Part shown: piece after piece, positions 51,781 to 59,680 of the stretch
Layout of the letters: every line of letters begins with the position of its first letter
Position numbering within the stretch: position 1 is the stretch's first letter
Source: Mucilaginibacter terrenus
GTDB taxonomy: Bacteria; Bacteroidota; Bacteroidia; Sphingobacteriales; Sphingobacteriaceae
NCBI RefSeq assembly: GCF_003432065.1
Contig: NZ_QWDE01000002.1
Span: 186,001-250,000 of the forward strand
Direction: 5' to 3'
Length of the DNA: 64,000 nt
The notes under the pieces: model-generated
Databases searched by the model: none
Told to the model about the DNA's origin: nothing
Seen by the model: the letters and a program-made list of their open reading frames with translations, nothing else
Translations under genes and position numbers: made by a program

Positions 51781-52806
51781 ATGGAACAACGGGCATTTAA
51801 GATTAATAATTTTGATCTGCTTCGGTTGCTGGCCGCAACCGAAGTGATCTTTGATCATTATTATCAGCATCTAAAACTTCCCCTTAGCCATACTGCTTTA
51901 AAGATAATTTACCTGTTCCCCGGCGTTCCGGTATTTTTTGTTATCAGCGGCTATTTAATTTCCGCTTCTTACGAGCGTAACAATAGTTTAAAGAACTATG
52001 TGCGCAACCGCGCGCTCCGTATTTACCCCGGTTTATGGGGGTGCCTGCTCGTTACTATTATCGTTCTTTCGTTTACCGGGGCCAGCTTCCTCAACAAACA
52101 AACACTTGCCTGGCTGCCATCGCAAATGGCCGGACTTATTTATACCCCGGGTTTTCTGGCGGGCTACGGCTTTGGTGCCTACAACGGCAGCTTGTGGACT
52201 ATCCCTATCGAGCTGCAATTTTACATTATGCTGCCACTTTGCTTTGTAATGGCACCAAAAAAGTGGATCAATCAATGGTTTATTGCCTTGTTCCTGGTGT
52301 TTTTGGCGCTAAACCTGGCTTACCAGCTTGTTCCTTTGAGCGAGCAGGTAAGCAAGCTGATGCGTTACACTTTTGTCCCTTACTTTTATTTGTTCCTGGC
52401 AGGCGTTATCTTCCAGCGGCTCAGGATATATCAACATAACTTCATCTACGGGAAGGCAATGTACTGGATAGTGCCTTATGTAATTTTCAGTCTTTTCTTT
52501 TTCGACAGGATGGCACCGGCATATTTTACTGTTATACAGTACATTTTTATGGCCTTTGTGCTGCTTTCAATGGCATACACACTTCCAGCACTTGCCGATA
52601 AGCTGCTGCGTAAGAATGATGTTTCATACGGTGTTTATATGTACCACGGGCTGGTACTTACGGTTGCAGTGCAGCTGGGCATGGTTGCTCACATCAACCT
52701 GTTCATCGTTATCGCTATCACAATTATATTGGCAACCTTGTCGTGGGTGTTGATAGAAAAGCCGTCGATCAGGCGCAAACAGCGTACAATTCACCAGGTG
52801 CAGTAG
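51781..52806 (+). CDS. Membrane acyltransferase (OafA/YrhL, acyltransferase family 3)
   Basis: 341 residues with about ten helices. The N-terminal signature NNFDLLRLLAATEVIFDHYYQH has the catalytic His region typical of the family, and FFVISGYLISASYERN is the second conserved motif. RALRIYPGLWG contains the conserved Arg. C-terminal helices include VSYGVYMYHGLVLTVAVQ. Members add acetyl or other acyl groups to O-antigen, exopolysaccharide or peptidoglycan at the inner membrane. Its target may be an envelope glycan, but the glycan locus at 1-10 kb is far away. A TATCTTTC box lies 9 bp before the ATG. Confidence 0.88.
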   Translation: MEQRAFKINNFDLLRLLAATEVIFDHYYQHLKLPLSHTALKIIYLFPGVPVFFVISGYLISASYERNNSLKNYVRNRALRIYPGLWGCLLVTIIVLSFTGASFLNKQTLAWLPSQMAGLIYTPGFLAGYGFGAYNGSLWTIPIELQFYIMLPLCFVMAPKKWINQWFIALFLVFLALNLAYQLVPLSEQVSKLMRYTFVPYFYLFLAGVIFQRLRIYQHNFIYGKAMYWIVPYVIFSLFFFDRMAPAYFTVIQYIFMAFVLLSMAYTLPALADKLLRKNDVSYGVYMYHGLVLTVAVQLGMVAHINLFIVIAITIILATLSWVLIEKPSIRRKQRTIHQVQ

Positions 52807-52881
52807 AAAGTATAAATTGGGTTTACATCATTCCCCTTCGCTCCAAAATTTTCTATATCTTTCGCTGTAAAACCTTATTGT

Positions 52882-54420
52882 GTGTTAGTTAAAACCTTTG
52901 GAAGTGCGGTTTATGGTATACAGGCTATAACCATAACAGTGGAAGTGAATATTTTGCCGGGTACTAAATTCTTTGTAGTGGGTCTGCCCGATGTAGCCAT
53001 CAAAGAAAGCTATTTCAGAATCGAGTCTGCCTTAAAAAGTACCGACTACCGTATGCCGCGCCAGCAGGTCGTGGTAAATATGGCCCCGGCGGATATCCGA
53101 AAAGAAGGATCGGCCTATGACCTTACTATCGCTATAGGTGTACTGGCCGCCTCTGGTCAGATAGAAGCTGAGAACCTGGATAAGTACCTGATCATGGGCG
53201 AACTCTCTTTAGACGGAAGCCTGCAGCCCATCAAAGGTGCGCTGCCAATAGCTATCCAGGCCCGTAAAGAGAAATATAAAGGATTTATACTGCCCAGCCA
53301 AAATGCACGCGAAGCGGCAATAGTAAACGACTTAGATGTTTATGGCGTAGATAATATTAAGCAAGTGGCCGATTTTTTTAACGGAACCGGTACGCTGCAA
53401 AAGGAGGAAGTAAATACCCGGGAGGAGTTTTTTGATACGCTAAGCAATTACGAGAACGACTTTAGCGATGTAAAAGGGCAGGAGAACATCAAGCGTGCCC
53501 TGGAGATTGCAGCCGCCGGTGGCCATAACGTTATACTGATAGGTCCGCCGGGCGCAGGTAAAACTATGCTGGCCAAGCGACTGCCTTCAATATTGCCTCC
53601 GCTTACTTTGCACGAATCATTAGAAACAACAAAAATACACTCCGTAGCAGGTAAACTATCCGCCGCAGATTCGCTGGTGACGCGCAGGCCTTTCAGGTCG
53701 CCGCACCACACCATATCAGATGTGGCACTGGTAGGTGGTGGCAGCAATCCGCAGCCCGGCGAGATATCGCTGGCCCATAATGGCGTATTGTTTTTAGATG
53801 AGTTGCCGGAGTTTAAGCGTACAGCGTTAGAAGTAATGCGACAGCCGCTGGAGGAACGGCGGGTGACCATCTCCCGTGCAAGGTTCACGGTAGATTACCC
53901 CGCAACATTTATGCTGGTGGCCAGCATGAACCCGTGCCCGTGCGGGTACTACAATCACCCCGAAAAGGAGTGTATTTGTCCGCCCGGAACAGTTCAGAAG
54001 TATCTGAGCAAAATATCTGGCCCGCTGCTGGACCGTATAGACCTGCATGTTGAAGTTACCCCGGTTGATTTTAGTGAATTATCATCCGACCGGAAAGCGG
54101 AGGCAAGTGACCTGATCCGTGAGCGTGTTATCCGCGCACGCGACAAACAGATTGAGCGCTTTGGTAATAACAACGACTTGCATGCCAATGCGCAGATGAG
54201 CCCGCAGATGGTGCGCGATGTTTGTAAAATAAGCGCCGCAGGGCAAACATTGCTCAAGAAAGCAATGGAAAAACTTGGGCTATCCGCAAGGGCTTACGAC
54301 CGTATTTTGAAAGTATCGCGCACGATTGCTGATCTTGCTGGAAGCGACGAAATACTGCTGGAGCACTTGGCAGAGGCTATTCACTTCAGAAGTTTAGACC
54401 GAGAAGGCTGGGCCGGGTAA
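52882..54420 (+). CDS. YifB/ComM-family Mg-chelatase-like AAA ATPase
   Basis: 512 residues from a GTG start matching the family beginning LVKTFGSAVYGIQAITITVEVN. An N-terminal S5-like fold (~1-170) is followed by the AAA+ domain with Walker A GPPGAGKTMLAKRL, Walker B GVLFLDELPEF, and the zinc-like MNPCPCGYY...CICPPG cysteine cluster. The C-terminal lid (RAYDRILKVSRTIADL) closes the protein. ComM homologues drive branch migration during natural transformation. The protein is cytoplasmic. Monocistronic by spacing. Confidence 0.92.
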   Translation: MLVKTFGSAVYGIQAITITVEVNILPGTKFFVVGLPDVAIKESYFRIESALKSTDYRMPRQQVVVNMAPADIRKEGSAYDLTIAIGVLAASGQIEAENLDKYLIMGELSLDGSLQPIKGALPIAIQARKEKYKGFILPSQNAREAAIVNDLDVYGVDNIKQVADFFNGTGTLQKEEVNTREEFFDTLSNYENDFSDVKGQENIKRALEIAAAGGHNVILIGPPGAGKTMLAKRLPSILPPLTLHESLETTKIHSVAGKLSAADSLVTRRPFRSPHHTISDVALVGGGSNPQPGEISLAHNGVLFLDELPEFKRTALEVMRQPLEERRVTISRARFTVDYPATFMLVASMNPCPCGYYNHPEKECICPPGTVQKYLSKISGPLLDRIDLHVEVTPVDFSELSSDRKAEASDLIRERVIRARDKQIERFGNNNDLHANAQMSPQMVRDVCKISAAGQTLLKKAMEKLGLSARAYDRILKVSRTIADLAGSDEILLEHLAEAIHFRSLDREGWAG

Positions 54421-54512
54421 AGTAAAAGGAAACCCATTCACCGGCCTTTCGCTTGTAATTAAAATATTTGCTTTTTTTAAAAGTTATTTATAGTTTCACG
54501 GTCCACTTCCCT

Positions 54513-54887
54513 ATGAGCGAACCATCTAGAAAAATCATCATTTTTGACGACGACGAGGATATCTTGTCTATATGCAGCTATATATTAGAAGAGCAAGGCT
54601 GGGAGGTGCACACCTATACAGATTGCAATAATATAGTTGAAAAAGTATCAGGCATTTTGCCCGATGTTATCCTGATGGATAACTGGATACCAGACGCCGG
54701 TGGCATTATAGCCACCCAAACCCTTAAGAAGAACGAAAGCTTGAAAAGCATACCTGTAGTGTACTTTTCTGCAAACAGCGACATACAACTTCTTGCCGAT
54801 CATGCCGGTGCAGAGACATACCTGGCAAAGCCTTTTGACCTGGAAGAACTGGAGCGCGTTATTAATACCGTACTTGTAAAAAATTAG
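54513..54887 (+). CDS. Stand-alone response-regulator receiver protein
   Basis: 124 residues from ATG 54513 (MSEPSRKIIIFDDDEDIL); an in-frame reading from 54468 adds a hydrophobic stretch unlike the family. FDDDED supplies the acidic pocket, Asp56 in DVILMDNWIP is the phosphorylation site, Ser in VVYFSANS and Lys in YLAKPFD complete the set. No output domain, so it acts by protein contact, like CheY/Spo0F or as a phosphorelay partner. No kinase is adjacent. The two orphan kinases in this window are possible partners, but nothing in the sequence shows it. A terminator follows. Confidence 0.9.
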   Translation: MSEPSRKIIIFDDDEDILSICSYILEEQGWEVHTYTDCNNIVEKVSGILPDVILMDNWIPDAGGIIATQTLKKNESLKSIPVVYFSANSDIQLLADHAGAETYLAKPFDLEELERVINTVLVKN

Positions 54888-54904
54888 GCATTTTATATCC
54901 TGTA

Positions 54905-54942
54905 AAAAGAGCGGCTCACCAGATTGGTGAACCGCTCTTTTT
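54905..54942 (+). terminator. Intrinsic terminator after the receiver gene
   Basis: Stem AAAAAGAGCGG/CCGCTCTTTTT extended by CTCACC/GGTGAA with one mismatch, followed by T residues. Confidence 0.8.
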
Positions 54943-54984
54943 ATTTTCTGCTGAAAGTATTACTTCCAAATTTATTTTAAAATA

Positions 54985-55153
54985 GCCGTTTTTATACGTG
55001 CGATTTGATGTGGTTTTTAAAGCCTAAAGCATGTATTTTATGCCTTTAATGTACTTTAAAGTGCGATTTCTGACGTTTGGTTAGATGATGTAAAACAAGT
55101 GTTCAAAAGCTGTTGACACGAAAAAACGTGAACACTTTTGAACACTCGGGGCT
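54985..55153 (-). repeat. Dispersed noncoding element, copy B
   Basis: Opposite orientation to copy A at 10328-10500. Read on the minus strand, it begins after the stop of the TonB-dependent receptor gene, at AGCCCC. AGTGTTCAAAA (55136-55146) is repeated at once as GTGTTC; the inverted partner is at 55098-55108. The second conserved block beginning CTTTAAAAACCACA is at 54997-55022. The middle is diverged. Confidence 0.65.
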
Positions 55154-55163
55154 GGTTTGCTGC

Positions 55164-58124
55164 TTACATCGGGCCGCCGCCAGGTCCGCCCGGACCACCG
55201 CCACCAGGGCCACCAGCGCCAGGACCGCCGCCACCAGGACCACCTCTGAAGCTTCTTTCTCCGCCACCTGATGGTGCCTTGCCCGAGAACTTCTGCAGCC
55301 TAAGGGTAAAGCTAAGCAGGAAATAACGGCCAAGCTTGTTAACGTTAGTTTGGGTTACGATGCTACCGTTAGTTGTGGTTGAAAAGCCGGTATTTTCGTT
55401 AAACAAATCGTACGCAGCCAAACGTAAAGTACCTCGGTGATCCTTAAGGAAACGGCGCTCCACGTAAGCGTTAAAGATGTTAGGGTTTTTCACACCAATA
55501 CTGCTGGAGTAACCATAGTTAAGCTGCTTGGTATAGTCGTAGCTAAGCGTCCAATCCTTCCAGAAGTAATTCTTACCGTTTAAACCGAGGTTCAGTGTAC
55601 GGATGTTGGTGTTTGAGCTGTATAGCGCAGTATTTTGTGAGTTGGTAGTTTTGTTTATAGAGTAGCTGGTATTCGCTTCGGCATCAATCACATCTGTGAT
55701 ATTAACTCTAAAACGAACGCCGGGGCTAAACGTAAATGTACGTGCTATGTTCTTATCAATCTGTGATGCAACGTTGTTGCTGTCTACTGTTTGAGAGAAG
55801 CCGATATTGTTAGTGTATAGTACGTTACCGTTTAGTATTAAGGTGTACTTGCGGTCTTTCCATGGTTTTGAATACACAACGCCTGCATTTGCCTGGTAGT
55901 AACCGCTAGAATTGAGGTATTGAGTTAAGTTAGTGTTCTGTAGCTTACGCAGGCCTTCATCTGCAGTAGCAAGTACAGCGTCTGTAAAGTGCTCAGGATA
56001 TACCACTGTATTGGCAACTATCTTGTTATCCGTCTGTGTTAAAGACAAGTTGGTGAAAAATATGTTGCCGGTTTGAAAGCTGAACTTGTTGTATCGTATT
56101 TGTACATTGTTGGTGAATTCAGGCTTTAAGTTGGCGTTACCTTCTACAGGATATAGCGCGTTTGAAAAATCGGTAACCGGCTGTATCTGATTAAAAGATG
56201 GCTGGTTGCTGCTTCCGTTATAATTAACAGTGAAGGACTGGCTCCTTGAAAAATTATATACAAAACGGGCAGCAGGTATAACGTTGAAGGTCGTTACGCG
56301 GGTTGCAAGCGAAGTTCTTGACGACTCTCCTGATAATGTAGCTGGTTGCGCACCAACACCAAGGGTCAGGTTATATTTGGTTTGTACCAAGCGGTAGTTC
56401 AACCCGAAACGGTTGGTTGTAAAGGTATAATTATAGCTGTTGCTTAAGAGATCATACCTGTGGTAGCGATCAGGATTAGAGGTGTAGAGCGTGTCTGTCT
56501 CTTTGTCGCTGGTATTATAGTTATGGTTATAAGCATAATTAAATTCAAGGAAAGAGTGCTTGCTTAATGGCTCAAGGTACGATAGATTAATCCCGTAAGA
56601 ATTAGTTCTGCTGTCTGTATAAATAACCTGATTAATAGGAGCGGTAGGTACACCTTCTGTATAGTCGTATATTGGGTTATCGTACTGGTTGTTTTTGTTG
56701 CTGGCTACGTTGAAGTTAATGCTCAGATTTCTACCGCGATGGTTAAACCGGTGGTTGTACAATCCATTTAAGCCGTAGTTAGGTGCCGAACTGTTGCTTA
56801 TAGAGTTTGATGTATAAGCCAGGTTCGTGTTATTTCCTCTTGTAGATACGACCTGATCAAAACTGCTAACATCGCTGCCAGAATACGTGAAGTTTGGTGT
56901 TAGCTTTAGATAGTTTATGGTATCGGGCTTCCATTCTAAGTTGAAGTTGAATCTGTGATTAACAGGATTATTAGTTTCCTGGCTTAATTGATTACTGGTA
57001 CTTGGCGTTTGGAAATTGTTAGTTTGCAGCGTAGTAGAGTTGATGAATGTAGTGTTATCGCTAAAGCTGTAACTACCATATACCGACAGGTTTTTTCCCC
57101 ACTGATCTCTAAAGTTAAGACCGATAGAATGGGCGTTGGTTATCCCTGGTGCGTTCGTAGTAGAGCTATTGGCGCCGCCGCGTAAAGCATTGCCACGGCC
57201 GCCACCGCCTCCGCCAAAACCACCACCACCGCCACCCGTAGGTGAGCCAAAGCTAAAGGTGTTAACGTTAGTGTTGTTAATGCTTCCTAAAACGGAGATC
57301 TGCTGGTCTCCCTTGAACCTGAAAAAGTTTAGTAATCCTAAATACCTGTTATCATTGCTTACACCGGGATCCTTTGGTAACAAATCTGATCCATCGCCCG
57401 CTGTGGCCTGGCCGTAATAACCATAGTTTTTATCCTTGCGAATGGTAAAATTTAGCACCTTGGCAGGTTCGCCGGTTTTAACGCCGGTTAGGTTGGCTTG
57501 GTCGCCATAGTCATCTACAATCTGCACGCTTTCAATAACGTCAGCAGGCAAATTACGGGTTGCGCTTAAAACATCACCACCCATAAAGTCTTTACCGTTT
57601 ACCCTCACTTTAGTAACCTGTTTGCCTTGTGCGGTCACGGTTCCGTCTCTGGCTACATCAATACCGGGCATTTTTTTCAGCGCATCCTCTATTGGCGCGT
57701 TTTCGCGCACTTTATATGCTGATACACTATACTGAACGGTATCTTCTTTAAGTACAACAGGGTTTACTCCCACGATAGTCACCACACCTAATTGTCTGGT
57801 TTCAGACTTAAGAACGATAGGATCTAAAACCACCGGTTTTGTATCGTTATCAAGTGTGTAATGTTTAATGATGCCCTGGTATCCTATCGAGGTAATTGTA
57901 AGCGTGATTTTTAATCCCTTAACTGCAGGGAATACAAATTTGCCATTAACATCCGCCGTGGTTGTAAGATTGTCGTTTTGCTCGGACGTTATCTTAATAT
58001 TGCTACCGGGTAACGACAGTTTAGTAGAATCGATAATAGTTCCGCGTAGTTCACGACCACTCTGAGCGTTGGCCTTCAACGTTGATAATGAGAAAAGTGC
58101 AAGTAATACGTATAGATATTTCAT
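55164..58124 (-). CDS. TonB-dependent outer-membrane receptor with Gly/Pro-rich C-terminal tail
   Basis: 986 residues. Signal peptide MKYLYVLLALFSLSTLKANAQ. A carboxypeptidase-regulatory-like domain (~22-105; RGTIIDSTKLSLPGSNIKI) precedes the plug (~120-215; NAPIEDALKKMPGIDVARDG) and a long beta-barrel of the OMP_b-brl_3 type. Residues ~295-320 carry a Gly-rich loop. The barrel ends near FTLRLQKF (946), then 40 residues of GG/GP repeats close the protein, which is unusual because barrels normally end on an aromatic residue. No SusD partner is adjacent, so it is not a typical polysaccharide-utilisation SusC. The substrate is unknown. Downstream lies repeat copy B. Confidence 0.88.
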   Translation of the reverse strand: MKYLYVLLALFSLSTLKANAQSGRELRGTIIDSTKLSLPGSNIKITSEQNDNLTTTADVNGKFVFPAVKGLKITLTITSIGYQGIIKHYTLDNDTKPVVLDPIVLKSETRQLGVVTIVGVNPVVLKEDTVQYSVSAYKVRENAPIEDALKKMPGIDVARDGTVTAQGKQVTKVRVNGKDFMGGDVLSATRNLPADVIESVQIVDDYGDQANLTGVKTGEPAKVLNFTIRKDKNYGYYGQATAGDGSDLLPKDPGVSNDNRYLGLLNFFRFKGDQQISVLGSINNTNVNTFSFGSPTGGGGGGFGGGGGGRGNALRGGANSSTTNAPGITNAHSIGLNFRDQWGKNLSVYGSYSFSDNTTFINSTTLQTNNFQTPSTSNQLSQETNNPVNHRFNFNLEWKPDTINYLKLTPNFTYSGSDVSSFDQVVSTRGNNTNLAYTSNSISNSSAPNYGLNGLYNHRFNHRGRNLSINFNVASNKNNQYDNPIYDYTEGVPTAPINQVIYTDSRTNSYGINLSYLEPLSKHSFLEFNYAYNHNYNTSDKETDTLYTSNPDRYHRYDLLSNSYNYTFTTNRFGLNYRLVQTKYNLTLGVGAQPATLSGESSRTSLATRVTTFNVIPAARFVYNFSRSQSFTVNYNGSSNQPSFNQIQPVTDFSNALYPVEGNANLKPEFTNNVQIRYNKFSFQTGNIFFTNLSLTQTDNKIVANTVVYPEHFTDAVLATADEGLRKLQNTNLTQYLNSSGYYQANAGVVYSKPWKDRKYTLILNGNVLYTNNIGFSQTVDSNNVASQIDKNIARTFTFSPGVRFRVNITDVIDAEANTSYSINKTTNSQNTALYSSNTNIRTLNLGLNGKNYFWKDWTLSYDYTKQLNYGYSSSIGVKNPNIFNAYVERRFLKDHRGTLRLAAYDLFNENTGFSTTTNGSIVTQTNVNKLGRYFLLSFTLRLQKFSGKAPSGGGERSFRGGPGGGGPGAGGPGGGGPGGPGGGPM

Positions 58125-58271
58125 GATGTGAGTAAGTGCTTCTGTTAAATATTAACTCGGGTTAAGCATATTTTATGCAAATGTTAGCTTTATCACGGTC
58201 AATCAGTTATAAATCATACGATTGTTACATATTATATATATCTCTCAATAGTATTGTTACACGGCAATAAA

Positions 58272-58295
58272 AAAGCCCCTTCACGAAGGGGCTTT
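58272..58295 (-). terminator. Intrinsic terminator after the collagen-like lipoprotein gene
   Basis: Stem AAAGCCCCTT/AAGGGGCTTT with a four-base loop; on the minus strand it is followed by a run of T (TTTTTTATT). It ends the leftward unit. Confidence 0.75.
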
Positions 58296-58336
58296 GGAAT
58301 ATTATGGTGTATATAAATTAATACAAGATAGCTGTA

Positions 58337-59137
58337 TCAATTGGTGGATAGTCGTAGAGCGGAAGCCAGTTGATTATAGTTTCTAAGATCAAGTCCGGGA
58401 TTATTTAAAGAAAATCCGGTGATAGACGTTCCCTTTATAATAACTATTCTAAAATCTAAGCCACTGGAAGTGAAATTTGATTTAATGTTTACGTAACCAA
58501 TTCCGTAAGAAGACAAAGAGAGCGTCTGCCCTGCCTCCGAATATGGGAGGGCGAAATAACCTGTGTTTTTGCCGGTTAATCTAAAATATACCAATACAAC
58601 TCCGTTATCTACAACATCCTTGGTAATGGCTGGCAGGTTGAAAGTTGTAAACCCTGTTAAAAGCACTGTTTGATTAGTTAGTAGATAACTTTCCACATTT
58701 GCATTGCCGTCAGCTCCCGGTGCCCCTGTTGCACCTGTAGCACCGGTTGGTCCGGCAGGGCCTTGTGGGCCGGTCGCTCCGGTCGCACCTGTGGCGCCTG
58801 TAGCTCCTGCGGGGCCCTGTGGACCTGTAGCACCAGTAGCTCCGGTCGCACCAGTAGCGCCTTGCGGACCTGTAGCACCCGTTGCTCCGGCAGGTCCTTG
58901 TGCGCCGGTGGCGCCAGTTGCTCCTGTAGCTCCTGCGGGGCCTGTAGCACCCGTTGCTCCGGTAGCGCCTGTTGGTCCTTGTGGTCCTTGCGGACCGGCC
59001 GGGCCGGTATTACCCGTTGCTCCGGTAGCGCCGGCTTCTCCGGTGTCTCCTTTAGGGCCAGGAGTTATAGTCTTTTTGCAAGCTCCGAGGGAGAGGCATG
59101 CAACAGCAAAAATAGCAATAGTATAGGTTAGTCTCAT
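58337..59137 (-). CDS. Collagen-like repeat lipoprotein
   Basis: 266 residues from ATG 59137, giving a clean lipoprotein signal [20 protein letters not shown] with Cys20. A longer frame from 59188 would bury that signal under 17 basic residues and is less likely. Residues ~27-146 are 40 Gly-x-y triplets, mostly GAT, GPQ and GPA. The C-terminal ~115 residues are a non-repeat domain with [18 protein letters not shown] and [19 protein letters not shown]. It would be surface-exposed after lipid attachment, forming a triple helix with a globular tip. Triplet length probably varies between strains. Role unknown; adhesion or a structural coat is a guess. Confidence 0.85.
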   Translation of the reverse strand: MRLTYTIAIFAVACLSLGACKKTITPGPKGDTGEAGATGATGNTGPAGPQGPQGPTGATGATGATGPAGATGATGATGAQGPAGATGATGPQGATGATGATGATGPQGPAGATGATGATGATGPQGPAGPTGATGATGAPGADGNANVESYLLTNQTVLLTGFTTFNLPAITKDVVDNGVVLVYFRLTGKNTGYFALPYSEAGQTLSLSSYGIGYVNIKSNFTSSGLDFRIVIIKGTSITGFSLNNPGLDLRNYNQLASALRLSTN

Positions 59138-59340
59138 AAGTGGTTTCGTTAGGTGTCTTTGTACGGCGGTATTTCTAATAAGTTTCATTACGTTTTTTAT
59201 ATGAAATTAAATTTCTACAACGGGGTATTTTATTTCAGCGTTAGCTATTTGTAACATTTTTATGGTTGTCATAAACTCTATTCTGCAAAGCGGAACCTTT
59301 ATGTAAAAAGTTTCGTTAAAGTTTGCAAACATCTTAACCT

Positions 59341-59613
59341 ATGGATAATATTGGAAGGTCTTTGCATGCCCGTGTGCACACGTGGATGGATGCCATTGGC
59401 TTTCGGCTAAACGCATCACAAGCCAATGCCGAAGACAAGACGATTACTAATCACTACTTTTTTGAGACGTTTAACTTTCTGGAGCGATCTAAAGCAGACG
59501 AACCTGCAAAAACTAAGTTTTTGTGCTTCGACACTTACGGAGAAAAAATAAGTGTTAAATCACTGTTGGACATCCAGGCCGCATTTTTCGAAAATATCAG
59601 CCAACTAAAGTAG
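59341..59613 (+). CDS. Small conserved-looking protein of unknown function
   Basis: 90 residues, soluble, without signal. It has a helical look (ARVHTWMDAIGFRLNASQANAED) with an aromatic-rich middle (YFFETFNFLERSKAD) and a Cys in KFLCFDTYGEK. No family recognised. A strong 12-bp-stem terminator follows its stop, which supports that it is a real gene. The divergent lipoprotein gene starts about 200 bp to the left. Confidence 0.55.
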   Translation: MDNIGRSLHARVHTWMDAIGFRLNASQANAEDKTITNHYFFETFNFLERSKADEPAKTKFLCFDTYGEKISVKSLLDIQAAFFENISQLK

Positions 59614-59631
59614 TTCGACAAAATTGATAGC

Positions 59632-59662
59632 AAAAAAGCCCGGGCAATTGCCGGGCTTTTTT
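59632..59662. terminator. Intrinsic terminator, bidirectional
   Basis: Perfect 12-bp stem AAAAAAGCCCGG/CCGGGCTTTTTT around a seven-base loop, usable by both the small gene and the convergent metalloprotease gene. Confidence 0.85.
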
Positions 59663-59680
59663 GTTCCATGGAAAACTGGA

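Noticed and set aside
57136..57417. Proline-rich plus-strand frame opposite the TonB receptor Gly-rich loop
   Set aside because: Complement of Gly codons in the receptor; no independent evidence.
58704..59126. Long plus-strand frame (about 140 codons, Pro/Ala/Val-rich) opposite the collagen-like gene
   Set aside because: It is the complement of Gly-Ala-Thr and Gly-Pro-Gln codons; its composition simply mirrors the repeat, and it has no domain or ribosome-binding support.
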